Below the pieces are notes generated by a model. That model was not told the origin of the DNA, made no database searches, and was given only the letters and a program-made list of their open reading frames with translations. The position numbers and the translations under genes are program-made. This document shows, one piece after another, positions 1-8,582 of a stretch of DNA of 24,193 nucleotides (positions within the stretch are counted from its first letter, which is position 1; each line of letters starts with the position of its first letter). This stretch comes from Actinomycetales bacterium Ga0077552 (GTDB taxonomy: Bacteria; Actinomycetota; Actinomycetes; Actinomycetales; Microbacteriaceae): the NCBI GenBank assembly GCA_001464255.1, contig LNFD01000357.1:1-24193 (forward strand), written 5' to 3'.

Positions 1-668
1 GCACCCTCAACGCTGCTCGCCTCGCGGCCGACGTCGCCGACGTGCCCACGATCGTCATCGCACGCACCGACTCGCTCGCCGCGAACCTCATCACGAGCGA
101 CGTGGATGACCGCGACAAGCCCTTCCTCACCGGCGGCCGCACGGCCGAGGGCTTCTACGAGGTCGAGCCCGGCATCGGTCCGGTGCTCGCACGCGGGCAC
201 GCCTACGCCGAGTACGCCGACATGCTCTGGGTCGAGTCGGGCGAGCCCGACCTCGAGCTGGCGCGCACCTTCGCGGAGAGCATCCACAAAGAATTCCCCG
301 GCAAGAAGCTCGCGTACAACTGCTCGCCGAGCTTCAACTGGAAGCGCCACCTCGACGACGACACCATCGCGAAGTTCCAGCGCGAGCTGTCGGCCATGGG
401 CTACGCCTTCCAGTTCATCACCCTGGCCGGCTTCCACTCGCTCAACCACTCGATGTTCGAGCTCGCGAGCGGCTACCGCGACCGCCAGATGAGCGCCTAC
501 GTCGAGCTGCAGGAGGCCGAGTTCGCCTCCGAGGCCCACGGCTACACCGCCACCAAGCACCAGCGCGAAGTGGGTACCGGCTACTTCGACCGCATCGCCA
601 CGGCTCTCAACCCCGAGAGCGCGACCCTGGCCCTCGTCGGCTCCACCGAGTCCGAGCAGTTCCACTAA
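1..668 (+). CDS. aceA: Isocitrate lyase, C-terminal part (5' end outside window)
   Basis: Isocitrate lyase splits isocitrate into glyoxylate and succinate, the first step of the cytoplasmic glyoxylate shunt. The frame is open from base 3 and the gene begins before the window, so about 221 C-terminal residues remain of a family norm near 430. Visible family signatures are the IARTDS strand, the NCSPSFNW active-site segment and the TLAGFHSLN strand. The catalytic KKCGH loop would lie just upstream and is not visible. The protein ends EQFH, a typical C-terminus. Malate synthase follows 28 bases later on the same strand, so the two shunt enzymes are probably co-transcribed. The identification is very secure; only the missing N-terminus limits it. 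Confidence 0.97.
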   Translation, partial: TLNAARLAADVADVPTIVIARTDSLAANLITSDVDDRDKPFLTGGRTAEGFYEVEPGIGPVLARGHAYAEYADMLWVESGEPDLELARTFAESIHKEFPGKKLAYNCSPSFNWKRHLDDDTIAKFQRELSAMGYAFQFITLAGFHSLNHSMFELASGYRDRQMSAYVELQEAEFASEAHGYTATKHQREVGTGYFDRIATALNPESATLALVGSTESEQFH

Positions 669-696
669 GCCGAACGACAGAGACACGGAGACGATC

Positions 697-2334
<1,638 letters not shown>

Positions 2335-2346
2335 TTCTGCTTACGT

Positions 2347-2352
2347 TATCCT
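2347..2352 (+). promoter_or_regulatory. Possible leaderless -10 box (TATCCT)
   Basis: TATCCT fits the actinobacterial TANNNT -10 consensus and is followed by exactly six bases and then the ATG of the small membrane protein. This spacing matches leaderless transcripts that start at the A of ATG. No convincing -35 is visible 17 bases upstream. A GGGAG directly touching the ATG is too close to serve as a normal ribosome binding site, which also favours leaderless initiation. Confidence 0.4.
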
Positions 2353-2358
2353 CGGGAG

Positions 2359-2739
2359 ATGGCGCCCACGCATCCGCTGACGACACGACGCACCGGCCCC
2401 TTCGCGGTCGATGCGGCACTGATCGCTATCGCGTTCGGAGTGTCGGTGCTCGTGTTCGCGGTGGTGCCATCTCCCGAGGTGTGCGCGCTCTCTCTGCCGA
2501 CGCCCGGCCCGTGCACGCCGCCCGATCGGCAGCAGATCGCGCTCATCACCATCGTCAGCCTGTTCACGCTCGTGCTGGCCGGATCCATCGCCAACCACGT
2601 GTTGGCCGGTCGAGTTCGCGCGGTTGCTGTCGGCGCATCCATGATCGTCGCGTTCGCAGTCGGCCTGCTGGGGGCGAGCTCGCTTGCGTTCAGCTTCTGG
2701 ATCATCCACCCGTTCTGGCAGTTCGGGCTGGCGGGTTAG
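2359..2739 (+). CDS. Small hypothetical membrane protein, three predicted helices
   Basis: I do not recognise a family. The 126-residue product has three hydrophobic stretches, roughly residues 18-37, 59-79 and 88-115. The first loop (38-58) is rich in proline and has two cysteines (42 and 52). The short N-terminus carries an Arg pair, which suggests it stays in the cytoplasm and the Cys-containing loop lies outside. Hydrophobicity is clearly in this frame, which supports real coding. The gene starts 24 bases after malate synthase and ends 12 bases before the stop of the convergent Lrp-type regulator. It might be read from its own leaderless start or by read-through from aceB. No function can be assigned. 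Confidence 0.65.
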   Translation: MAPTHPLTTRRTGPFAVDAALIAIAFGVSVLVFAVVPSPEVCALSLPTPGPCTPPDRQQIALITIVSLFTLVLAGSIANHVLAGRVRAVAVGASMIVAFAVGLLGASSLAFSFWIIHPFWQFGLAG

Positions 2740-2751
2740 TGAGTTCCTCCG

Positions 2752-3189
2752 CTACTGGTTGCGGCGGTCGATCAGGCGCGTGAGGATGATCGCGCTGCGC
2801 GTGTGGTCGACGTTGGGGGCCACGCGCACGCGCTCCAGGGCATCCTCGAGCGAGGCGATGTCGCGCGAGCGGATGTGCACGATCGCGTCGGCGTCGCCCG
2901 TGACGGTGCCAGCGTCGACGACCTCGGGCACAGCGGAGAGGATGCGCCGCAGCTCGTCGGGCGCGACGGTGCCGCGGCAGAACAGCTCGACGTAGGCCTC
3001 GACCGCCATGCCGTCGACCGCGGGGTCGACCTGCACGGTGAACGAGCGGATGACCCCGTCGCCGACGAGTCGATCGACGCGCCGCTTCACGGCCGAGGCC
3101 GAGAGCCCGACCACATCGCCGATGTCGCCGTAGCCCGCGCGGGCGTTCTGGCGCAGCTGGTCGATGATGCGGTAGTCGATGGCATCCAT
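2752..3189 (-). CDS. Lrp/AsnC-family transcriptional regulator
   Basis: A 145-residue single-unit Lrp/AsnC protein. It has an N-terminal winged helix-turn-helix (about residues 5-50, with IGDVVGLSASAVKRRVDRL as the helix-turn-helix) and a C-terminal RAM effector-binding domain (about 65-140). Such proteins form dimers to octamers on DNA and usually sense amino acids or related small molecules. It is divergent from the iron-uptake operon (127-base spacer) and convergent with the small membrane protein. Neither neighbour is an obvious amino-acid gene, so its target is not evident; autoregulation is likely from family habit. The ATG has no Shine-Dalgarno but has a TANNNT box seven bases upstream. 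Family identification is secure, ligand unknown. Confidence 0.93.
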   Translation of the reverse strand: MDAIDYRIIDQLRQNARAGYGDIGDVVGLSASAVKRRVDRLVGDGVIRSFTVQVDPAVDGMAVEAYVELFCRGTVAPDELRRILSAVPEVVDAGTVTGDADAIVHIRSRDIASLEDALERVRVAPNVDHTRSAIILTRLIDRRNQ

Positions 3190-3196
3190 GACCGTG

Positions 3197-3202
3197 AGCG
3201 TA
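3197..3202 (-). promoter_or_regulatory. Likely leaderless -10 box (TACGCT) of the Lrp-type regulator
   Basis: On the minus strand TACGCT is followed by seven bases and the ATG at 3189. There is no purine-rich ribosome binding site in that gap, so a leaderless mRNA starting at or next to the ATG is the simplest reading. Confidence 0.45.
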
Positions 3203-3242
3203 GCGCTCGGCTCGCGCCCAGCATCCCGACTGGCGCAAGAGG

Positions 3243-3261
3243 TAAAGTAAGGCTAACCTTA
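3243..3261 (+). promoter_or_regulatory. DtxR/IdeR-type iron box
   Basis: The 19-mer TAAAGTAAGGCTAACCTTA matches the DtxR/IdeR consensus TWAGGTTAGSCTWACCTWA at all but two positions. It is one of very few AT-rich patches in this region. It also holds TANNNT-type -10 candidates such as TAACCT, so a bound iron-loaded repressor would block the promoter. It sits 55 bases before the start of a ferric-iron binding lipoprotein, the textbook place for iron-dependent repression. The Lrp-type regulator starts on the other side and could also be affected. The regulator gene itself is not in the window. Confidence 0.85.
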
Positions 3262-3316
3262 CCCACGGCAGCGTCGCCGGTTCCCGTCCCTCTACTCCTC
3301 TGGAGCATCCCCTCTC

Positions 3317-4363
3317 ATGCGCGTCACCGCACCCCTCTCGCTCACCGCCCTCGCCGCCACCGGACTGCTGCTCGCCGGCTGCGCCGCGCCCGCTCCGGTC
3401 GAGACCGAGCAACCGGCCGAGCCCACCGCCGACGGCACCTTCACGCTCTACTCGGGCCGCGACGAAGAGCTCGTGCAGCCGCTCATCGACCAGTTCGAGG
3501 CCGAGACGGGCATCGAGGTCGAGGTGCGCTACGGCAACACCGCCGAGCTCGGCGCGCTGCTGCTCGAAGAGGGCGACGCGAGCCCCGCCGACGTCTTCCT
3601 CTCGCAGGATGCCGGCGCGCTCGGCGCCCTCACCCGCGCCGGGCTCTTCACGACCCTGCCCGACGACATCGCGGGCGCCGTGCCCGCGGGCTTCACCTCG
3701 ACCGACGGCAGCTGGGTCGGCGTCACGGGCCGCGCGCGCGTCGTCGTGTACGACGGCGCCGAGCTCTCGGCTGACGAGCTGCCCGACACGATCGACAGCT
3801 ACGTCACCGACGAGTGGGCGGGTCGCGTCGGCGTCGCGCCGAGCAACGCGAGCTTCCAGTCGGCCGTCACCGCCCTGCGCGTGCTCGACGGCGAGGACGC
3901 CGCGGTGGAGTGGCTCGCGGCGCTCGCCGGCAACAGCCCGCAGGTCTTCGAGGGCAACACGCCGATCCTCACCGCGGTCAACGACGGGGTCGTCGACGTC
4001 GGGCTCATCAACCACTACTACTGGTTCCGCGCGGCCGCCGAGGTCGGTGCCGAGAACATGCGCGCGCAGCTGAAGTTCCTCGAGGCGGGCGATGCGGGGT
4101 CGATCGTCAACGTCACCGGAGCGGGCATCCTGAACAGTGCCGCGACCGACGCCGACGCCCTCGAGTTCGTGCGCTACCTCGTCTCGGTCGAGGCGCAGTC
4201 GTACTTCGTCGAGCAGACCTTCGAGTACCCGCTGCTGCCGGGCGTCGAGGCGCCCGAGGGGCTGCCGAGCCTCGAGAGCTTGCTCAACCCCGAGCTCGAC
4301 CTCAGCGACCTCGACGACCTCGCGACCACGCAGCAGCTGCTCGCCGAGGCCGGCCTCATCTAG
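3317..4363 (+). CDS. Ferric-iron ABC transporter substrate-binding lipoprotein (FbpA/FutA type)
   Basis: Extracellular receptor that captures Fe3+ for the importer encoded downstream. The 348-residue product starts with a lipoprotein signal peptide and lipobox LAGC with Cys22 as lipidation site, followed by a Pro/Glu/Thr-rich linker. The mature part begins FTLYSGRDEELVQPLIDQFE, typical of periplasmic-binding-fold iron receptors. The paired tyrosines in LINHYYWFRAA fit the conserved Fe3+-coordinating tyrosines of this family. CTGGAG about a dozen bases upstream can serve as ribosome binding site. The iron box 55 bases upstream supports iron rather than another anion or metal. The permease follows after 60 bases. 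Substrate by homology: ferric iron, free or from xenosiderophores or citrate. Confidence 0.9.
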   Translation: MRVTAPLSLTALAATGLLLAGCAAPAPVETEQPAEPTADGTFTLYSGRDEELVQPLIDQFEAETGIEVEVRYGNTAELGALLLEEGDASPADVFLSQDAGALGALTRAGLFTTLPDDIAGAVPAGFTSTDGSWVGVTGRARVVVYDGAELSADELPDTIDSYVTDEWAGRVGVAPSNASFQSAVTALRVLDGEDAAVEWLAALAGNSPQVFEGNTPILTAVNDGVVDVGLINHYYWFRAAAEVGAENMRAQLKFLEAGDAGSIVNVTGAGILNSAATDADALEFVRYLVSVEAQSYFVEQTFEYPLLPGVEAPEGLPSLESLLNPELDLSDLDDLATTQQLLAEAGLI

Positions 4364-4423
4364 GGGAGCGGTGGGGACTTCGGTCTCTGCCGACGACCAG
4401 CAGAACCGTGATGCACTAGAGCC

Positions 4424-6049
4424 ATGACCATCGCGCCTGGGCGAGAGACGACGACCGCCGCGGGGGTGCCGGATACCCGGATCACCCCCGCGGCGTCGTC
4501 GCGCCCCGGCGTGCTCGCCGCGCTCGGGCCGGCCGGCGCCCGCCCGCCGATCGCGCTGCTCGCGGCCGCGATCGTCGCGGCGGCGGCCGCGGCGATCCCG
4601 CTCGTCTACCTGCTCGTGCGGGCGACCGAGTCGGGGCTCGCGACCATCGTCGAGACGCTCTCGCGCGGCCGCGTGCTCGAGTACGCCGCCAACTCGCTCG
4701 GCCTCGCTGCGGCGACGACCGTCACGGCGCTCGTGCTCGGCACGGCCGTGGCGTTCGTGCTCACCCGGGTGCGGGTGCCGTTCGCGCGCACGTGGCTGCT
4801 CATCTCGGCCCTGCCGCTCGCGGTGCCCTCGTACCTCGCGGGCTACGGCTGGCTCGTCGCCTTCCCCTCCCTCAACGGGTTCGTGCCGAGCTGGTTGCTG
4901 CTCACGGCCGTCACGGTTCCGTACGTGACGCTGCCGGTGGCGGCGGCCCTGCGCGGAGCATCCGGAGACCTCGAAGGCGTCGCGCGCACGCTGGGCCGCG
5001 GCCCGCTGCGGGCGTTCCTCGTGGCGACCTGGCCGAGCGTGCGGCCCGCCGCGATCGCGGGCTCGCTGCTCGTCGCGCTGTACGCGCTGAGCGACTTCGG
5101 GCTCGTCGCGATGATGCGGTTCCCGACCCTGACCTGGGGCATCAACGCCGCCTACTCGGCGAGCTTCGACCGCGCGCAGGCGGCGACCCTCGCGCTGCTG
5201 CTCGTCGTGCTCGCGCTCGTCGTCGTCGTCGGCGAGCGGGCCGCGCGCCGCCAGCTGCCGCGCGCGGCCGCTCGCGCCGTCGCCCCCCGCTCGGTCGGCC
5301 GCGGGATGCTCCTCGCGATGCTGCCCGTCGTCGCCGTCGCCCCGCTCATCGGCGTGGGCGTGCCGCTGCTGGGCCTGCTCTCGCGCCTGCTCGAGGCGGC
5401 CACCCTGCGCGAGATCGACGTGCCGCGACTGCTCGAGGCCGTCGGCTCGACCGTCGGGGTCGCCGTGGCCGCGGCGCTGCTCGCCGTGGCGCTCGCCCTG
5501 CCGATCGCGGCGCTCGCCGCCCGCTACCGCGGCCGGCTCGTGACCGCGATCGAGTCGGTGGGCTACCTCGGCCACGCCCTGCCCGGAATCGTCGTGGGCC
5601 TCTCGCTCGTGTTCTTCGCGCTCGCGGTCGTGCCCGCGCTGTACCAGAGCATCGTCGTGCTCGTCTTCGCCTACGCCGTGCTCTTCATGCCGAAGGCGAT
5701 CGGCACGATGCGCGCGGGTCTCGGCGACGTGCCGCCTCGACTCGTCGCCGTGGCGCGCACGCTCGGCATGTCGCCGCTGCAGGCATGGTGGCGCGTGACG
5801 GTTCCGCTCGCGCTGCCGAGCGTCGGCATCGGCGCCCTGCTGGTTGCCATCGCGACCATGAAAGAATTGCCCGCGACGCTGCTGCTGCGCCCGACCGGGG
5901 TGCAGACGCTCGCGACCGAGCTGTGGAACCGCACGGTCGTGTTCGAGTTCGGCGCGGCGGCGCCCTATGCGGCGCTGCTCGTGCTCGTCGCGGCGGTGCC
6001 GGCCGTCATCTTGTCGGGCGTGCGCAGTTCAGCCAAGGAGGAGTTGTGA
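4424..6049 (+). CDS. Ferric-iron ABC transporter permease, fused two-domain (FbpB type)
   Basis: Inner-membrane channel of the iron importer. The 541-residue protein is a duplicated permease with about twelve hydrophobic helices. Each half has an EAA-type ATPase-contact loop: VARTLGRGPLRAFLVATWPSVRPAAIAG in the first half and VARTLGMSPLQAWWRVTVPLALPSVGIG in the second. This fused architecture is typical of FbpB-like transporters. The chosen ATG lacks a clear Shine-Dalgarno, and codons 9-26 coincide with a very strong hairpin (4450-4500). Translation might therefore start later, for example at the in-frame GTG at 4511, close to the first helix. The stop overlaps the ATPase start by four bases, so these two are translationally coupled. 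Confidence 0.9.
   Translation: MTIAPGRETTTAAGVPDTRITPAASSRPGVLAALGPAGARPPIALLAAAIVAAAAAAIPLVYLLVRATESGLATIVETLSRGRVLEYAANSLGLAAATTVTALVLGTAVAFVLTRVRVPFARTWLLISALPLAVPSYLAGYGWLVAFPSLNGFVPSWLLLTAVTVPYVTLPVAAALRGASGDLEGVARTLGRGPLRAFLVATWPSVRPAAIAGSLLVALYALSDFGLVAMMRFPTLTWGINAAYSASFDRAQAATLALLLVVLALVVVVGERAARRQLPRAAARAVAPRSVGRGMLLAMLPVVAVAPLIGVGVPLLGLLSRLLEAATLREIDVPRLLEAVGSTVGVAVAAALLAVALALPIAALAARYRGRLVTAIESVGYLGHALPGIVVGLSLVFFALAVVPALYQSIVVLVFAYAVLFMPKAIGTMRAGLGDVPPRLVAVARTLGMSPLQAWWRVTVPLALPSVGIGALLVAIATMKELPATLLLRPTGVQTLATELWNRTVVFEFGAAAPYAALLVLVAAVPAVILSGVRSSAKEEL
4450..4500 (+). other. Very strong RNA hairpin at the receptor/permease junction
   Basis: The left arm 4450-4468 (GACGACCGCCGCGGGGGTG) pairs with the right arm 4483-4500 (CACCCCCGCGGCGTCGTC). 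All 18 right-arm bases pair, leaving one bulged G on the left and a 14-base loop. No T-run follows, so it is not a classic terminator. It lies just inside the annotated start of the permease. Hairpins between a binding-protein gene and its permease genes often protect the upstream mRNA or dampen downstream expression; that role here is inference. Confidence 0.6.
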
Positions 6050-7173
6050 GCGACCTCGTCGTCGACGGTGTGAGCGTGACCCACGGGTCGACGCTCGCGA
6101 TCGACGACGTGTCGCTGAGAATCCGCAGCGGTGAGCTCGTCGCCGTGCTCGGGCCCTCCGGATGCGGCAAGACGACCCTCCTCCTCTCGATCGCCGGGCT
6201 GCTGCCCGTGCACGCCGGGTCGATCACGATCGGCGACCGCGAGATCTCGCGCCCTGGCCGCACGGTCGCGCCCGAGAAGCGCGGCGTGGGATGGGTGCCG
6301 CAGGAGGCCTCGCTCTTCCCCCACCTCTCGGTGGGCGAGAACATCGGCTTCGCGGTGCCGCGCGGTCGCGGGGCCCGACGTCGGTCGGGCTCCTTCCCGT
6401 CCGAAGTTGGGGAAGGCGCGGGCGCGGGTCACGCCGCCCCCGCGAGCCGCGCGGCCCGGATCGCCGAGCTCGCGCAGCTCGTCGGCCTCGGCGACCTGAC
6501 GGGCCGCGCGCCCAACCAGCTCTCGGGCGGGCAGGCGCAGCGCGTCGCCCTCGCCCGCGCGCTCGCCCCGCGCCCCGACCTGCTACTGCTCGACGAGCCC
6601 TTCGCCGCCCTCGACACCCAGCTGCGCACGGGGCTGCGCCGCGAGGTCGCCGAGCTGCTGCGCGACCAGGGCACGACCTCGCTGCTCGTCACGCACGACC
6701 AGGAGGAGGCCCTCACCCTCGCCGACCGCGTCGCCGTGCTGCGCGACGGGCATCTCGAGCAGTTCGGCACGCCGGAGGAGATCTACCAGCAGCCCGCGAG
6801 CGATTGGGTGGCCTCGTTCGTCGGCGACGTCGTCGAGCTGCCCGGCCAGTGGCGCGGCGGCCGCGTGCTGTGCGCGCTCGGCTCGGTCGAGGCGAGCGCC
6901 GTGGGCTTCACGCCTGCCGACGGCGAGACCGTGCGCCTCATGCTGCGCCCCGAGTGGATCGTGCCGCGCCCCGACCTGCTCGCCCAGGCCGCCGCCGGAG
7001 CCGACGCGCGCGTCGCGAGCATCTCGTACGCCGGGCACGACGCCATGATCACGGCCGACCTCGTCGACGGTCCCTCGGTGCTGCTGCGCATGGCCGCGGT
7101 CGAGCTGCCCGAGGTGGGCGACGACGTGCGCCTCGCGGTGCAGCGCCCCGGCCTCGCGTTCGCGGCCGCGTAG
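6046..7173 (+). CDS. Ferric-iron ABC transporter ATP-binding protein (FbpC type) with an in-frame insert
   Basis: ATPase of the iron importer. The GTG start (6046) overlaps the permease stop in GTGA and is preceded by AAGGAGGAG, so this 375-residue start is well supported. Visible elements are Walker A GPSGCGKTT, a Q-loop Gln in VPQEASLFP, signature LSGGQAQR, Walker B LLLLDEPF, D-loop and H-loop VTHDQEE, then a C-terminal TOBE-like regulatory region (about 250-375). Between FAVPRG and RIAELAQLVGL lies an Arg/Gly/Ala/Ser-rich stretch of roughly 30 residues, longer than usual for this helical-domain position. It is encoded in part by two back-to-back hairpins (6373-6416). The insert is in frame and all catalytic motifs remain, so the protein is probably functional. 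Confidence 0.93.
   Translation: MSDLVVDGVSVTHGSTLAIDDVSLRIRSGELVAVLGPSGCGKTTLLLSIAGLLPVHAGSITIGDREISRPGRTVAPEKRGVGWVPQEASLFPHLSVGENIGFAVPRGRGARRRSGSFPSEVGEGAGAGHAAPASRAARIAELAQLVGLGDLTGRAPNQLSGGQAQRVALARALAPRPDLLLLDEPFAALDTQLRTGLRREVAELLRDQGTTSLLVTHDQEEALTLADRVAVLRDGHLEQFGTPEEIYQQPASDWVASFVGDVVELPGQWRGGRVLCALGSVEASAVGFTPADGETVRLMLRPEWIVPRPDLLAQAAAGADARVASISYAGHDAMITADLVDGPSVLLRMAAVELPEVGDDVRLAVQRPGLAFAAA
6373..6416. repeat. Two adjacent perfect hairpins inside the ATPase gene
   Basis: GCCCGAC/GTCGGGC (6373-6379 and 6384-6390, loop GTCG) is followed one base later by CCTTCCC/GGGAAGG (6392-6398 and 6410-6416, loop of 11). Both stems are seven perfect pairs. The pair falls exactly in the non-conserved insert of the ATPase. 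This looks like a small palindromic element that entered in frame, but only one copy is in the window, so the dispersed-repeat idea is untested. Confidence 0.55.
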
Positions 7174-7199
7174 CCGGGCCAGCGAGCAGAGCCCGCGGC

Positions 7200-7205
7200 T
7201 AGGCT
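7200..7205 (+). promoter_or_regulatory. Likely leaderless -10 box (TAGGCT) of kynureninase
   Basis: TAGGCT, a TANNNT match, is followed by six bases and the ATG of kynureninase. No Shine-Dalgarno is visible. This is the same arrangement seen before the Lrp-type regulator and the small membrane protein, and it argues that kynU is transcribed separately from the iron operon that ends 38 bases upstream. Confidence 0.45.
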
Positions 7206-7211
7206 CGCGGC

Positions 7212-8450
7212 ATGAGCGACGCCGACGCCCCGAAGCCCGCCAACCCCGCCGAGCTGCGCGCCCGCGCCGCCGTGCTCGACGCGGCCGACCCGCTTGCCGC
7301 CTACACGGCGCACTTCGTGCCGGGCGACGACCTCGTGGCCTACCTCGACGGCAACTCGCTCGGGCGCCCCGTGACGAGCGTGCCCGCCGCCCTCGACGAC
7401 TTCGTGCGCACGCAGTGGGCCGGGCGGCTGATCCGCGGGTGGGACGAGCTGTGGCTCACCCGCCCGGCCGAGCTGGGCGACCGCATCGGGGCGGCGTGCC
7501 TCGGCGCAGCATCCGGTCAGACGATCGTGGCCGACTCGACGAGCGTGCTCATCTTCAAGCTGCTGCGGGCCGCGATCGCCGCGCGACCCGATCGTGACGA
7601 GCTCGTGATCCTGCGCGACGAGTTCCCGACCGACCGCTTCATTCTCGAGCGCCTCGCCGACGATCACGGGCTGACGGTGCGGTGGGTGGATGCTCCGCTC
7701 GACGCCGGCATCACCCCCGAGCTCGCCGCCGCGGCCGTGGGCCCGCGCACGATCGCCGCGCTGTTCAGCGGGGTCGCCTACCGCAGTGCGTGGTGGGCCG
7801 ACATGCCCGAGGTGACGCGGGTGGTGCAGGCGGCGGGCGCGCTCATGATCTGGGACTGCTCGCACGCCGTCGGGTCGGTTCCTCTCGAGCTCGATGCCTG
7901 GGGCGTCGACTACGCCGTGGGCTGCTCGTACAAGTACCTCAACGGCGGCCCGGGTGCTCCGGCCTGGGCGTATGTCGCCGCGCGGCACCATGCCACGCTG
8001 CGCAACCCGATCCCCGGCTGGCTCGGGGCGGCCGCGCCGTTCTCGATGACCGAGGGCTACGCGCCCGCGCCGGGAGTGGGCTCGCTCGTGAGCGGAACGC
8101 CGCCCATCCTGACCATGGTCGCGCTCGGCGAGATGCTGACGCTCATCGAGGCCGCAGGCATCGCGGCGATCCGCGAGAAGTCGGTCGCGCTCACGAGCTA
8201 CGCGATCGAGCTCGTCGACGCGCTCATCCCCAGCGCGACCGTCAGCACGCCGCGCGATGCGGAGCGACGCGGCAGCCACCTCACGGTCGACCACCCCAAC
8301 TCAGCGGTCGCGGTCGAGCGGTTGTGGGCGCAGGGCATCATCCCCGACTTCCGTCACCCGAGCGGCGTGCGCATCGGCCTCTCGCCGCTCAGCACGAGCT
8401 TCGCCGAGGTCGAGCGGGGCATCCGCGCCCTCGCCGACGCGCTCGCCTGA
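7212..8450 (+). CDS. kynU: Kynureninase
   Basis: PLP enzyme of cytoplasmic tryptophan catabolism that cleaves L-kynurenine to anthranilate and alanine, or 3-hydroxykynurenine to 3-hydroxyanthranilate. The 412-residue length is normal. Diagnostic segments are YLDGNSLG (44-51), WDCSHAVG (214-221, with the cofactor-contacting Asp215) and CSYKYLNGGPG with the Schiff-base Lys241. A SGTPPI loop near residue 300 is also typical. No other kynurenine-pathway gene (dioxygenase, formamidase) is in the window, so the enzyme stands alone between the iron importer and the sugar locus. A TAGGCT box seven bases before the ATG suggests a separate leaderless transcript. It is convergent with the glycosidase operon. 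Confidence 0.96.
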   Translation: MSDADAPKPANPAELRARAAVLDAADPLAAYTAHFVPGDDLVAYLDGNSLGRPVTSVPAALDDFVRTQWAGRLIRGWDELWLTRPAELGDRIGAACLGAASGQTIVADSTSVLIFKLLRAAIAARPDRDELVILRDEFPTDRFILERLADDHGLTVRWVDAPLDAGITPELAAAAVGPRTIAALFSGVAYRSAWWADMPEVTRVVQAAGALMIWDCSHAVGSVPLELDAWGVDYAVGCSYKYLNGGPGAPAWAYVAARHHATLRNPIPGWLGAAAPFSMTEGYAPAPGVGSLVSGTPPILTMVALGEMLTLIEAAGIAAIREKSVALTSYAIELVDALIPSATVSTPRDAERRGSHLTVDHPNSAVAVERLWAQGIIPDFRHPSGVRIGLSPLSTSFAEVERGIRALADALA

Positions 8451-8463
8451 CCTGCCGCTTTCT

Positions 8464-8526
8464 CCCAGATCTGGGCCAAAACGGCGCAAGCACGACCACG
8501 ATGTGCCCTTTTGCCCCAGATCTGGG
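8464..8526. repeat. Large inverted repeat of palindromic units in a convergent spacer
   Basis: The 132-base spacer between two convergent stops holds two 25-base units in opposite orientation (8464-8488 and 8502-8526). They match at 22 of 25 positions and are separated by 13 bases. Each unit begins with the perfect 12-base palindrome CCCAGATCTGGG and continues (C/G)CAAAA. As RNA, either strand can fold into one long hairpin or two small ones. The position suggests a bidirectional terminator or mRNA-end structure; REP-like dispersed repeats look similar. No long T-run follows, so Rho-independent termination is not proven. Confidence 0.65.
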
Positions 8527-8582
8527 GCAGATGGGCGCGCGCGACGGGTGCGCCCTTGGGGCTGGAGGCCGGGGGCGAACGG

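Noticed and set aside
2702..5575. Very long open frame on the minus strand
   Set aside because: Only its first part overlaps the real Lrp-type gene in another frame; the rest is Arg/Glu/Gly-rich low-complexity translation opposite the iron genes, a typical shadow in GC-rich DNA.
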